Below are positions 34,465 to 44,567 of a stretch of DNA of 64,000 bases, piece after piece. The DNA lies in the NCBI RefSeq assembly GCF_014647375.1, contig NZ_BMPB01000001.1, forward strand, positions 1-64,000. The letters run 5' to 3'. This DNA comes from Parabacteroides faecis. GTDB taxonomy: Bacteria > Bacteroidota > Bacteroidia > Bacteroidales > Tannerellaceae. Position 1 is the first letter of the stretch; each line of letters starts with the position of its first letter. The notes beneath the pieces were generated by a model, which saw only the letters and a program-made list of their open reading frames with translations, did not search any database and was not told where the DNA came from. A program made the translations under genes and the position numbers.

Positions 34465-36236
34465 TTATCCATTGTATTAAACATATAATAAAACCAGTAA
34501 GTCTTTCCATACTCGGGAGCCAATACTACTGCCGGGTTCTGTCCGAAACGGGTTCCCTCTTTTACTTTCTGCATAAAAGCCAGCGCCTGATTCCTTACTT
34601 TTACACTCACTCCATGTTCCAGCCAGAAATGCAGATCGTCAGGACGACAAATCACAACAGCCTCCTGCTGGCTATCAGTCATTTCAGGCCAGGCCGGAGT
34701 CCTGAAAAGAGATTCCTGCAAAACCATATATGTACCGATATCTTTATTCAGTAACAGGAATGATGTCAGATATTGCAAACCACTTTTATTATCCGGACAA
34801 GCCGGCACAAGATGTGTCAACGTACTGACCGGATCTGTATATAATTCAGGAATAGCAGCCTCAGCCTTCCAACAACGACGCTTTAACCCTAAAACAGGAT
34901 CTTGTTCTACCGCCTGGTCGTTCTGCAGAAAACGACGGTAAGAAGAAGCCCACTCTTTATAATGCCAGGTATTTTCGAGCAGCCGGATATATTTTTCCGC
35001 TACCGGATAAGCTCCTGTTATAATATTTGTTTCCACCAGTCTCTTCAACATCCGTGGATTACCAGAAGGGCGGGAACTGACCAACGCCTCAAAAGCAAAT
35101 TTCTGGGAAGTACTGATAATCCCCATACAATAATACAGATCACTATGTAATTCAGCCGTGAACACCGACTGATCCCAACGTAACATCAATGTCTCTATCC
35201 CTCCCTGCGGATAATCGAATAATCGTTCCGATAATTGTCCCGTCTGCGCTAGTGCCAGATTCAAATTACACATACGCCTTTTTGACAAAACTGTTTGGTC
35301 AAAACCAACTATGATCTTATCCCATTGCCCGGTACGGACATAATAGTCTTGCTGAAACTGGTCGAGAGCATCTATTTTTCCGAAATGGATGACACTTTCA
35401 TAACCTAATAAAAAAATAATCGCCCATTGAAAACCTTCCCACCGACATTTCCCTTTAAAAGATACGGGAGAGTTATACTTTTTCAAAAAAGCAGCCAATA
35501 ACATGGCTGCCGGAAGGGCATACCAGGAATAACAAATTAGTGAATTATGGACTTGCGGATTATAATAAGCATCCGGTAAAAAAGCCATAACGATATTCGG
35601 ACTATATCCTGAATAACAACCGGCAACAGCAGAAATAACTGCAACCGGCAGATAAATGATACAAATATATTTCTTTGTTCCATTGGTCAGAAACTCAAAA
35701 AGAAAAGCGGAAACAGCAAATAAATGAGTAATCGGTCCGGCGATCAGATAAAGGAGAGGTATTATACATAGACCGTAAACAAGTCGGATACGAGGGGATA
35801 AGTTTACATATATCCATAAAAAAAGTAACAAAAACAAATAAGCTATCGTTCCCTGTTCCAGATAGTCGTAATCGAGGTGCATGATCAGCAAAGAGAGCCA
35901 GGGAAGAAAGAAAACAACAGGCAAATCATTCCGAATACTTATTTTTTTCAGAATCAATGAAGAGACTATAGCGACCAAAGTCAGAAGAAAGGCTGTAATA
36001 ACGGGACCTATCCCTATAATAATATAAAACTGTGAAAGAAATTCCGAGAGATAAAGAGCCACACCACCAGCTTGCTTCCATGTTGCAGCAGCATACTGTC
36101 CCGTAAACTGAAACATTTGAAATTGTTCCTTAAAAGGATACAGGAAACGGAATACATAAAATAAGACTATAACTTGCAAAAAGAACAAGATAAATCCGGA
36201 TGTCAGGTTCTTATATTTCATATTGGATAATTTCAT
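34461..36236 (-). CDS. DUF6057-type polytopic membrane protein
   Basis: 591 residues. About ten hydrophobic helices fill residues 10-290 (for example SGFILFFLQVIVLFYVFRFL), followed by a soluble helical region of about 300 residues with TPR-like character. The product resembles the Bacteroidetes DUF6057 family, whose function is unknown. An alternative start at the ATG at 36221 would lose only five residues. It overlaps the downstream PD40 lipoprotein gene by four bases and lies 71 bp after the SusD gene, with a terminator hairpin in between. Confidence 0.8.
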   Translation of the reverse strand: MKLSNMKYKNLTSGFILFFLQVIVLFYVFRFLYPFKEQFQMFQFTGQYAAATWKQAGGVALYLSEFLSQFYIIIGIGPVITAFLLTLVAIVSSLILKKISIRNDLPVVFFLPWLSLLIMHLDYDYLEQGTIAYLFLLLFLWIYVNLSPRIRLVYGLCIIPLLYLIAGPITHLFAVSAFLFEFLTNGTKKYICIIYLPVAVISAVAGCYSGYSPNIVMAFLPDAYYNPQVHNSLICYSWYALPAAMLLAAFLKKYNSPVSFKGKCRWEGFQWAIIFLLGYESVIHFGKIDALDQFQQDYYVRTGQWDKIIVGFDQTVLSKRRMCNLNLALAQTGQLSERLFDYPQGGIETLMLRWDQSVFTAELHSDLYYCMGIISTSQKFAFEALVSSRPSGNPRMLKRLVETNIITGAYPVAEKYIRLLENTWHYKEWASSYRRFLQNDQAVEQDPVLGLKRRCWKAEAAIPELYTDPVSTLTHLVPACPDNKSGLQYLTSFLLLNKDIGTYMVLQESLFRTPAWPEMTDSQQEAVVICRPDDLHFWLEHGVSVKVRNQALAFMQKVKEGTRFGQNPAVVLAPEYGKTYWFYYMFNTMDK

Positions 36237-36252
36237 AATAAGGAAATAATAA

Positions 36253-36285
36253 GAACAGGGGACAGATATGTTCCCATCCCCTGTT
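36253..36285. terminator. Hairpin between SusD and the DUF6057 gene
   Basis: Arms AACAGGGGA (36253-36261) and TCCCCTGTT (36277-36285). The T-run is stronger on the plus strand; on the minus strand it is followed by CTTATTATTT. It probably limits read-through from the SusC/SusD operon into the DUF6057 gene. Confidence 0.6.
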
Positions 36286-36307
36286 TTTATCAGTTAATAA
36301 CGACCTG

Positions 36308-38161
36308 TTATTCCCAGCCCGGATTCTGCTTCAGAAGAGAACCGTAACTAGCAGATAATGTAATCTGGCTTGTCGGAACCGGATAATATAAACGCTTATC
36401 ATTCGTAGTCCATTTACGACCCGCTTCGCTCAGACTTTTCCCTGAATACATGCGGATATAAGTTTTACCATTATATTCGAGTAAATCACGAGCTGTTGCT
36501 CCTTCGAATACTTCAGGTTGATATAATTCTTTTACTTTATCCGTGACACGCATACCCAGATATGTTTTGGGATTTTCAAACAATTTCATCGCATTCCAAC
36601 GCATAATATCGTCATAACGGAAACCTTCTAATGCCAACTCGATACGACGTTCACGACGAATTTCATACAACAGCGGAGTTATTGAATATCCGTAATCAAC
36701 CGGATCCAGATCAGCAACCGGAGAGACAGTCAGATGTTTCATATTAACACGGTCACGCAATTTATTGATCGTTTCATCTAAAACAGCTTGTGTACACTCG
36801 CTCAATTCACATTTTGCTTCAGCGTAAATCAACAGGATTTCGGCATAGCGGAAAACAAACCAATCATAAGAAGAAGTCTTAACAGCATCCTGCTGACTCT
36901 GACTTGCCGAAACCAGTTTAATAGGTGAATAGCCTGTAGATGTACCTGTCAATCCCGGTGCAGAATGAACAGTAGCCCCCGGTTCTTCAGAGCCACTGAA
37001 TTCTTTCTTATCATTGATACCGGAATTTACCACACGCATACCATTACTTTTCACTGTATATGGACGGAACTTACTGTCTATAATCTGATACATACGAGGA
37101 TCGCGATTTGTCATTTCATCATCCAGTGTTTCATCACCTTTATACGCCTGACTGTTTGCAATAGGTAAACCGTCCGTGCAAAGGAACGATTCTGCAAAAT
37201 CTTTAGAAAGACCGGCACCTCCACCACGAGCAAGATTGTGAGTCAATACATCGGTTTCAAAAACACGGGCCAAAATACATTCTTTATTGCTTGCTAAATC
37301 CTCCTGTGTAAACTGGTTGGCATAATACAAAGGATAATTGGCAAACGCAGATTGGTTTGCTCCGGCATCCGACCCTTGTACAATATCATAAAGTCCACTA
37401 TCCATAACCTCTTTAGCGAGAGTTGCTGCTTTTTGCAATAACTCCTGAGATGTAGGCGAAGTCGAAACATTATGATATTTTTTATACGTACCGTAATGCA
37501 AACAAACACGAGCCAAGAATGTACGGGCAGCATCCTTATGTAAAGCACCTACCTCTGCCGCGCTTTTCTCCGGCAGCCATTCGATTGCAAATTCCAGATC
37601 TTCGATAATTTTCCCCAATACCAAGTCACGGTCGTCACGTGCCTTATACAATTCATCGGTATCTGCAGTTGTCAGATCCTTATCATACCAGGGAACATCT
37701 CCAAATGTTTTAATCTTATCAAAATAGTCAAAAGCACGGAAAAAGCGGACTACGGCAACAACCGGATTCACTTCAGATTCAGAAGCATTTACCCGTTGAT
37801 AACGAGTCATAAAATAGTTCAGGTTGCGAATATTATTCCAGTACCATTTTGAATCGAAATTTGCTTCAGAAGGTATAACCCATTCATTAAACAGCCACTG
37901 GTCGGGAGAAGCGGTTAAACGATTGTCACATCTTTCATCAAGAGCCGTTAAATCATCCAGATTTTCAGTTCCGTCTGACCTTAATCCCTTTCCTGTCAAA
38001 TTCATGTAAAAGCCTTTGGCATAATTTTCCAGGTCACTTACCGTATTCCAATAGCTATTATCAGTAATACTGTCTTTAGGATTGAGATCCGTCACGTCAC
38101 AAGCCGTAAATCCTCCCAATAATCCAAGACTTAATCCTAATAAAATATATATAGTTTTCAT
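36308..38161 (-). CDS. SusD/RagB-family nutrient-binding lipoprotein 1
   Basis: 617 residues; lipobox ending at Cys21 (GGFTAC), then the family-typical DLNPKDSITDNSYWNT. SusD-like helical/TPR scaffold, with the C-terminal conserved block IRRERRIELALEGFRYDDIMRW and the closing YPVPTSQI...NPGWE. SusD lipoproteins form the lid of the SusC barrel and capture the substrate at the cell surface. It lies 15 bp behind its SusC partner. The ligand is not deducible. Confidence 0.94.
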   Translation of the reverse strand: MKTIYILLGLSLGLLGGFTACDVTDLNPKDSITDNSYWNTVSDLENYAKGFYMNLTGKGLRSDGTENLDDLTALDERCDNRLTASPDQWLFNEWVIPSEANFDSKWYWNNIRNLNYFMTRYQRVNASESEVNPVVAVVRFFRAFDYFDKIKTFGDVPWYDKDLTTADTDELYKARDDRDLVLGKIIEDLEFAIEWLPEKSAAEVGALHKDAARTFLARVCLHYGTYKKYHNVSTSPTSQELLQKAATLAKEVMDSGLYDIVQGSDAGANQSAFANYPLYYANQFTQEDLASNKECILARVFETDVLTHNLARGGGAGLSKDFAESFLCTDGLPIANSQAYKGDETLDDEMTNRDPRMYQIIDSKFRPYTVKSNGMRVVNSGINDKKEFSGSEEPGATVHSAPGLTGTSTGYSPIKLVSASQSQQDAVKTSSYDWFVFRYAEILLIYAEAKCELSECTQAVLDETINKLRDRVNMKHLTVSPVADLDPVDYGYSITPLLYEIRRERRIELALEGFRYDDIMRWNAMKLFENPKTYLGMRVTDKVKELYQPEVFEGATARDLLEYNGKTYIRMYSGKSLSEAGRKWTTNDKRLYYPVPTSQITLSASYGSLLKQNPGWE

Positions 38162-38176
38162 TGTCTTCTCTTGTTT

Positions 38177-41100
38177 TTACAGTGTTAAATTTAATCCAAT
38201 TGCAACTTTTCTGTTAATCGGGTATGTCAAACCACCCAGAGTCTCAGGGTCGAATGCATCATTCAGCGGAGTGATAGTCAGCAAGTTTTCTCCTGTTACA
38301 TATAACCTCAGACGAGAAATACCCCATTTGGCTGTCAGATTCTTCGGGATTGTATAACCTACCGTCAAATTCTTCAAACGTCCATAAGCTGCACTTTGCA
38401 AATAACGATCGCTTGTCACCCTGTTACCGCCATTTTGCCATCCCGGTCTTGGGAAATAAGCGTTCGTATTCGTCTCAGTCCAATAATCCAAAGCCGGAGT
38501 ATACGGAACATCCCACTGGCTGGTGAAACCCCAGAACTGAGCGCCACTCAGCATATAATCACGCTTTCCTGTTCCTTGCCAGAACATTTCAAAATCAAAA
38601 TTCTTATAATCAAACCCGACAGTAAGACCAAACTGATAACGAGGTGTTTTATTTCCTATAATACTCTTATCACCGGGATTATAGATTGTTTCCTCACCTT
38701 TTGTTATTTTACCATCACCATCCAAATCTTCGTATTTTACATCACCGGCACCCCATTTACCTGCATAAAGCTCACTTTGGTCTGCTGCAGCTGCTTCAGC
38801 ATCCGATTGGAAAAGACCATTTGAATGATACCCCCAGATTTCGCCGATCTTCTGTCCTACATAATACTTACCATCATCATCGCTCTGTGAATAGAAACCA
38901 GCATCATTTCCAGCATATTTGGTAATTGTTGCCTGATAGTCAGATAAAACACCTTTTACCCAATAAGAGAGTCCGTTTTCTAACCGGTCGTTCCAACCTA
39001 AAGAAAGTTCCCATCCAATCGTCTTCATATCAGCAGAATTGCTTTTAGGAACACTCGCTCCCAGCGTTGCGGGTAAAGTTGCTCCTGCTACCAACATATC
39101 TTTCGTATTACGACGGTACCAGTCAAATGATCCGGTCAAACGATTACTTAAAAATGAAGCATCAAAACCAAAGTCCATTTGAGTAACAGTCTCCCAGGTA
39201 AAATCAGAAGCAACAAGTCCCGGAGCTTTTACAATAACGGGTTTGGAACCGTTGATCAAATAATTATAAGATGAATTTGTTCCATAAGTTGCTAAATAAG
39301 GGAAATTGCCCAAATCACCCATAACCTGATTACCTAGTGAACCGTAAGATCCACGAATCTTCATGTCATTCCACCAACCTTTCAACGGTTGCCAGAAGTT
39401 TTCTTCTGAAATACGCCATGCAGCAGAAACAGATGGAAAGAAAGCATAACGATGATCTTTCGCAAACTTGGATGAACCGTCATAACGTCCGTTTACTTCA
39501 AGCAGATAACGTTGTTTATAGTTGTAGTTAAGACGGAAGAAGAAACCATTAATAGCCCAATAGGTATCTTCTGAAGACATACTCTGTTCGCCTGTAGCCA
39601 AATCCAAGTCAGGAATGTCTTCAACAATCAGGTTTGTGCGCTTAGCATTATATTTTTTGTTAGACTTTTTCTCCTGGTTATAACCAGCCATAATTTTGAA
39701 ATTATGCGTATTATCCAAGAATGATTTGGTATATTCTGCAAATGCGTTGAAAGCATAGTAATAATCTTCATTGGTCGTATAATTGGCATAACTCGGCTTT
39801 GTCCAACCATAAAGAGCTTCGGTTCCGGCAACTGCTGTATAATCAGTAAATGTCCGCTGAACCTCTGAAGAATTCTTGCTATATATATTATATGTATAAT
39901 CTGCATTAATAACCAACCCTTCTAACGGAGTAAGCTTCACGGCACCAGTTAACCATATATCGTTGACCTTATATTTCGTATAGCCTCCTAAATCTCCGAC
40001 AGCAGCAGGATTCGTGTTTCCATTCTGCCCGGAGTAGTTATTAACACCCTCATCTTCATAAACATAATCGCCTGAAGTCTGGATACCTAAACCGGAATCA
40101 TTAATAGCAGCCGCACCAGGACTGTAAACCAGTCTGCCGGTATGCCCGAAACGTACAGGCATCAACGGACTTAAGTCATTTTTCAACATACCACCATAAG
40201 CATCAATTCCTGCCGTAGAGTTAGTAATAGGGTGATCCTCCGTAGAATAGTTGTCTGTGATTTTAGCACTTACCTGCAGCCATTTTGTCAATTGCGAAGA
40301 AAGATTCAATGTGGCATTAAATTTCTTGTAACTATCATCAGCAGTTTTCAAAATACCATTCTGGTCTGCAAAACCAACTGAACCATAATACGTGGTTTTT
40401 GAATCTCCACCACTGATATTAACGTTGTATTGTTGTGAAAAGCTTGTTTTGTACAGCTCATTAAACCAGTCTGTGTTACCACAATAAAGCCATCTACTTT
40501 GATCTTGTGATTGATCGAAATATTCCGGATATTTGTAAGAGCCATTCATATAAGCCTTTACGTAATCCAACTGTCCCGGAGTGATCAAAGAACTCATTCC
40601 ACTATTTGCTGCTGCAATATCTCTCATTTCCAAATAATCCAGAGAGTTAATATTATGCATCCTTAATGCCGGACTTTGCCAATAACCGCTTGCAGATACG
40701 GAAATCTGAGGCTTTTGTTCACTCTTACCTTTCTTTGTCGTAATCAGGATAACGCCATAAGCAGCACGAGCGCCATAGATAGCGGCAGATGCAGCATCCT
40801 TTAAAACAGAAATAGAGGCAATATCATCCGGATTAACAAGGTTAGCATCCATTTGGACATTATCTACCAGCACCAGTGGGCTACCGCCATTAATAGAGTT
40901 ATTACCACGAATATTAAAATCAGAGCTACTTCCCGGAGCCCCTCCTTTACTCATCGTTACATTCAAGTTGGGTACAACCCCCTGCAGCCCTTGTCCCACA
41001 TTCGTAATAGGACGGTTTTCCAAAACATCGCCTGCAACCTGCGCTACAGCACCGGTCAAATTCTCTTTTTTCTGTGTGCCGTATCCTACGACCACCACTT

Positions 41101-41458
41101 CCTCCAAAGCTTGTGAGTCTTCCTTTAGTTTTACAGAGACTGAAGGTTGTCCTGTATACGTAATTTCCTGTGTTGCATATCCGATGTATGAAATCTGGAT
41201 AACATCTCCTTTCTTTACATCTTCCAGTACAACCTTACCATCCATGTCGGTCACATTTCCGTTGGTTGTTCCTTTAATAATAACTGAAGCTCCGACCACA
41301 GGGCCGAATGAATCCTCTACCACACATGTGACCTTCCCATTTTGTTGGGCCAGACTTACTGACGGTCTCTCCGGCGTTATATCCGCAGAAACTCCTACGG
41401 GAACAGTTAAAACTCCCGCCAGTAGCATTAGACTTACTAATTTAGTTTTTTTCAACAT
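38177..41458 (-). CDS. SusC/RagA-family TonB-dependent outer-membrane transporter 1
   Basis: About 1093 residues from the ATG at 41458 (MLKKTKLVSLMLLAG, a normal leader); an in-frame ATG at 41482 adds eight residues. Order: signal peptide, CarboxypepD_reg-like domain (about 42-110), TonB-box-like LEEVVVVGYGTQ, plug with the SusC signature IYGARAAYGVILITTKKGK, then the 22-strand barrel ending KVAIGLNLTL. There is no STN domain, so signalling through an anti-sigma factor is not expected; control is more likely by the inverted-repeat-bounded segment upstream (41585-41834). Confidence 0.95.
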   Translation of the reverse strand: MLKKTKLVSLMLLAGVLTVPVGVSADITPERPSVSLAQQNGKVTCVVEDSFGPVVGASVIIKGTTNGNVTDMDGKVVLEDVKKGDVIQISYIGYATQEITYTGQPSVSVKLKEDSQALEEVVVVGYGTQKKENLTGAVAQVAGDVLENRPITNVGQGLQGVVPNLNVTMSKGGAPGSSSDFNIRGNNSINGGSPLVLVDNVQMDANLVNPDDIASISVLKDAASAAIYGARAAYGVILITTKKGKSEQKPQISVSASGYWQSPALRMHNINSLDYLEMRDIAAANSGMSSLITPGQLDYVKAYMNGSYKYPEYFDQSQDQSRWLYCGNTDWFNELYKTSFSQQYNVNISGGDSKTTYYGSVGFADQNGILKTADDSYKKFNATLNLSSQLTKWLQVSAKITDNYSTEDHPITNSTAGIDAYGGMLKNDLSPLMPVRFGHTGRLVYSPGAAAINDSGLGIQTSGDYVYEDEGVNNYSGQNGNTNPAAVGDLGGYTKYKVNDIWLTGAVKLTPLEGLVINADYTYNIYSKNSSEVQRTFTDYTAVAGTEALYGWTKPSYANYTTNEDYYYAFNAFAEYTKSFLDNTHNFKIMAGYNQEKKSNKKYNAKRTNLIVEDIPDLDLATGEQSMSSEDTYWAINGFFFRLNYNYKQRYLLEVNGRYDGSSKFAKDHRYAFFPSVSAAWRISEENFWQPLKGWWNDMKIRGSYGSLGNQVMGDLGNFPYLATYGTNSSYNYLINGSKPVIVKAPGLVASDFTWETVTQMDFGFDASFLSNRLTGSFDWYRRNTKDMLVAGATLPATLGASVPKSNSADMKTIGWELSLGWNDRLENGLSYWVKGVLSDYQATITKYAGNDAGFYSQSDDDGKYYVGQKIGEIWGYHSNGLFQSDAEAAAADQSELYAGKWGAGDVKYEDLDGDGKITKGEETIYNPGDKSIIGNKTPRYQFGLTVGFDYKNFDFEMFWQGTGKRDYMLSGAQFWGFTSQWDVPYTPALDYWTETNTNAYFPRPGWQNGGNRVTSDRYLQSAAYGRLKNLTVGYTIPKNLTAKWGISRLRLYVTGENLLTITPLNDAFDPETLGGLTYPINRKVAIGLNLTL

Positions 41459-41584
41459 AAAGTTATAATTTAAAGAATACATCTTTTATAAAAAGGGCGT
41501 CAGTCCTGCGTATGATCACTTATATTCATTCTCATACTATGAAATTTGGCGTACTTTTTATTCTCATTTGCTTGTTGTTTTTTA

Positions 41585-41834
41585 TCTAGTTCTGAAAGAA
41601 CTCTGTCCCTACATCGACATATTTATATACAGGGTACCAGCTTCATTCCATTGAGCTTATAAATTGTAAGGTATGGTATCAATTTCTTGATTTATTTTTA
41701 GAGTATTCTGCACATACACCTATTCCATTTGTTAAAATTGGACCATGCCACCACATTTTTATATAATTAAATCATGTTTAAGTAAATATTTTAATATATT
41801 TGTCTCGACTAAACAGAGTTCTTTCAGAACTAGA
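41585..41834. promoter_or_regulatory. Candidate invertible promoter upstream of susC 1
   Basis: A perfect 22-bp inverted repeat at 41585-41606 and 41813-41834 encloses 206 bp. Each arm contains the partial palindrome AGTTCT-GAA-AGAACT. Inside, TATATTTG at 41795-41802 on the plus strand matches TAnnTTTG and points away from susC; no TAnnTTTG faces susC. Inversion would place this element at about 41617-41624 pointing to susC, about 160 bp from its start codon. The -33 element is poor. Phase-variable inversion is inferred. Confidence 0.7.
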
Positions 41835-42003
41835 GATATTTTCACAATGCCTCTCATTCCACACAAACATCAACATTCAAGGGGACCATGTAAGTATCAG
41901 TAAAATAGCTTCGGCAAAATATTCTTCCATTATCAAATCGATACTTAAATCAGAATTCAAACATTTTTAACCGTTTCATATTCTCACATTTCCTAATTCT
42001 TGT

Positions 42004-42011
42004 TACTTTTG
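42004..42011 (+). promoter_or_regulatory. ribB promoter -7 element
   Basis: TACTTTTG directly before the FMN riboswitch; no good -33 TTTG at 19-21 bp. Confidence 0.5.
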
Positions 42012-42017
42012 TGGTGA

Positions 42018-42142
42018 GTATTCTTCGGGGCAGGGCGTAATTCCCTACCGGCGGTGACAGTCCGCGACTCCTCTGTATCACAGGGGACTGATCTGGTGTA
42101 ATTCCGGAACCGACAGTTAAAGTCTGGATGAGAGAAGAAGAC
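42018..42142 (+). ncRNA. FMN riboswitch (RFN element)
   Basis: The conserved RFN blocks are readable in order: TTCGGGGCAGGG, AATTCCCTACCGGCGGT, GGGACTGATCTGGTGTAATT, CCGGAACCGACAGTTAAAGT and CTGGATGAGAGAAGA. It binds FMN and lowers expression of riboflavin genes. Downstream, CCCTGTT (42216-42222) can pair with AACAGGG (42254-42260), just before the ribB start, suggesting control of translation. Confidence 0.95.
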
Positions 42143-42267
42143 ATTATAATGTATAATATAATATCTGCCTATATATTTATATATGTAGGAGAATGTTATA
42201 TGTAATACCTTCCAGCCCTGTTGTAATACCTTAATTATAAACAACTACTTAAAAACAGGGTTTGAAA

Positions 42268-42900
42268 ATGAAAACGATCAAAGATTTCGGCATCGATTAC
42301 AAAGCACGTGTAGAAAAAGCAATCAGTTACTTACAGGCAGGCAAGGGAATTCTACTTGTCGATGACGAGAATAGGGAAAATGAAGGCGACATTATTTACT
42401 CCGCAGAAAAAATGACGGTAAAAGATATGGCATTAATGATACGCGAATGCAGTGGTATCGTCTGTCTCTGCCTCACCCCTGAAAAATGCGACTCACTCGG
42501 ATTACGTCAGATGGTAGGAGAGAACACAAGTAAGAATCAGACCGCATTCACCATCTCGATAGAAGCCAGAGAGGGAGTTACCACCGGCGTATCGGCAGCC
42601 GACAGGATACAAACGATCAAAACAGCCATTGCACCTGATGCAAAACCGGAAGACCTGTCACACCCGGGACACGTTTTTCCCCTGCAGGCCAAAGAGAACG
42701 GAGTGCTGGAAAGAAGAGGACATACGGAAGGAAGCGTCGACCTGGTCAAACTTGCCGGATTGGGCGATACAGCCGTTTTATGTGAATTAACCAACGAGGA
42801 CGGAACGATGGCCCGACTTCCCGAAATCATTCGCTTTGCCACATTACATGACATGACGGTCGTATCCGTAGACGATATATGTAAATACAGAACATGCTAG
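42268..42900 (+). CDS. ribB: 3,4-dihydroxy-2-butanone 4-phosphate synthase
   Basis: 210 residues from the ATG at 42268 (a TTG two codons upstream is less likely). Conserved acidic active-site loop [11 protein letters not shown], then [28 protein letters not shown] and MARLPEI. It converts ribulose 5-phosphate into the four-carbon riboflavin precursor and formate. The GTP cyclohydrolase II domain of RibBA fusions is absent. Expression is controlled by the FMN riboswitch upstream; a bidirectional terminator follows. Confidence 0.96.
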   Translation: MKTIKDFGIDYKARVEKAISYLQAGKGILLVDDENRENEGDIIYSAEKMTVKDMALMIRECSGIVCLCLTPEKCDSLGLRQMVGENTSKNQTAFTISIEAREGVTTGVSAADRIQTIKTAIAPDAKPEDLSHPGHVFPLQAKENGVLERRGHTEGSVDLVKLAGLGDTAVLCELTNEDGTMARLPEIIRFATLHDMTVVSVDDICKYRTC

Positions 42901-42915
42901 TCAGACTTAAATGGC

Positions 42916-42960
42916 ATGCAGATGACACGGATCAGACAAGTTAATCCGTGTCATCTGCAT
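42916..42960. terminator. Bidirectional terminator between ribB and the BACON lipoprotein
   Basis: Perfect 17-bp arms (42916-42932 and 42944-42960) around an 11-base loop, followed by ATTTTATTT on the plus strand. It ends four bases from the convergent gene's stop, so it can serve both. Confidence 0.8.
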
Positions 42961-42963
42961 ATT

Positions 42964-44493
42964 TTATTTCCCCGGCATATAAACGAACGAAAACGTATAA
43001 GGGGAATTATCCATATAATTAGCCAAACTAAATTCGACGGGATAAATACCATCTGTTCCTATACGTATAGCTTCTTTATAAGCAGTTACAACCTCTTGAC
43101 CGCCTTTTTCGATTTGTACGTTCTTGTCTTTATCGAAATAAACATAGTAAATATCTGTTACTGAAAGCAGTTCTGTCTCCTGCTGCGATAAAGGTTTATT
43201 TCCCATCAGCTTATCTATAACCGCTTGTACCTCTCCCGGATCTGCATCCGACTCGACAATCAGCAAACCGACCCTGCCGTAAGTAACCGACGAAACATAT
43301 GCCGCTCCTTTTTCCCTATCTGCCTCTTTTAATTCCTCCTGTATCAGTTTTTCAGGAATATCCATATCCAAGCTAAAGAATGTTCGTTTGAAAGAATAAA
43401 TAAGTCCGTACTTCCGGGGCATATCTTTTTCCATATAAGATGCTCCTGACACAAGTTCATCCAGCTTCACACCCAGATTAATCATGCCGATCACATGCAA
43501 TTGCTTATGATTATAAAATGACGATCCTTTTAAACTTTCAATAATAGCTCCACCTTCCCCGTTGGTTATTTGTTCTGCGATCTGCCGGGCAAAAACTTCC
43601 TGTTCCGACAACGAAGGAAGATAGGTTTTCATGACTTCGGAAACGGCCGGTGAAGATGTCGAAACGGTTATCGGATTGTATGTATATCCGGAAAAGCCGG
43701 GTATATATGTATTGGACCGAGCTGTTGGACAAACAAGATTACCCAGGTAGATATCATCTTGTATAGAAGGATTAATAAACAAATAATTAGCCCATCCTTC
43801 CAACTGATTTAATTTTAAATCATACTTCATCCGCTCAAAATGGAAGATAAATAATCCCGGCGATATGGCCATATCACCAAGTCCCTGTTGACTAATCTTC
43901 AACGGCTTATTTTCAGATTCACCCTGAAATACAACAACCGACTCCCTCCCCTCCAAATTACGATTTTCGGCTATGGAAACCGTTATCTCGGTCGATTGAT
44001 CGCCGGAAGAAGGTGTAACAGTGATCCAATCCGGAGCAAAGTACAATTTCCAGGGGCGGTTGGTAGTCAGTTTTACCCGGAAACTGCTAACCAAGCTGCT
44101 TGAATTCAGCATGTAAGTATCCAATTCTATAAAAGGAGCGACCTCATCCAGCCCCAACTGTTCGACCTCCAATGCCTCGCTGGCTTTTCCCCGGATAAAT
44201 AGCAAAGAGGCCTTTCGACGACCATTTTCCGGATTTTCTGCCACCTCTAACGTAATACCGTCCGAATAGTCACCCGACGTTCTGTCCATCGAAATCCAGT
44301 CAGGGACATCCTGTACCTGCCACGGACCGTTGCTTATAAGAGTCAGATACTCATTTCCTCCTTCCTGATTGATAGTCATGGAAGTTTTATCCAGTTTAAG
44401 CGTATCTTTTTCTCTTTCAAGCCCACTACAGGAAATCAGCAAAGTCGTCAGTAAAAGAAAAAGTACTAAATATAAAGGAAGTCTGCGTTTCAT
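42964..44493 (-). CDS. BACON-domain lipoprotein
   Basis: 509 residues from the ATG at 44493 (MKRRLPLYLVLFLLL), which opens a lipoprotein leader with Cys22 (LLISC). Two BACON domains follow (about 31-113 and 117-206), each with the GPW/RPW ... DWI ... SGD pattern. The remaining 300 residues have no family I recognise. BACON domains are surface-exposed and proposed to bind carbohydrate or mucin. Likely an outer-membrane surface lipoprotein, possibly an adhesin or attachment factor; that role is inference. It stands alone, with an SMR pump gene upstream. Confidence 0.83.
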   Translation of the reverse strand: MKRRLPLYLVLFLLLTTLLISCSGLEREKDTLKLDKTSMTINQEGGNEYLTLISNGPWQVQDVPDWISMDRTSGDYSDGITLEVAENPENGRRKASLLFIRGKASEALEVEQLGLDEVAPFIELDTYMLNSSSLVSSFRVKLTTNRPWKLYFAPDWITVTPSSGDQSTEITVSIAENRNLEGRESVVVFQGESENKPLKISQQGLGDMAISPGLFIFHFERMKYDLKLNQLEGWANYLFINPSIQDDIYLGNLVCPTARSNTYIPGFSGYTYNPITVSTSSPAVSEVMKTYLPSLSEQEVFARQIAEQITNGEGGAIIESLKGSSFYNHKQLHVIGMINLGVKLDELVSGASYMEKDMPRKYGLIYSFKRTFFSLDMDIPEKLIQEELKEADREKGAAYVSSVTYGRVGLLIVESDADPGEVQAVIDKLMGNKPLSQQETELLSVTDIYYVYFDKDKNVQIEKGGQEVVTAYKEAIRIGTDGIYPVEFSLANYMDNSPYTFSFVYMPGK

Positions 44494-44567
44494 TATGTAA
44501 AGAATTAATATATCAGATAAATAAACCGCAGCCAAGTTATAAAATATTTCATACAATGTTACATATC

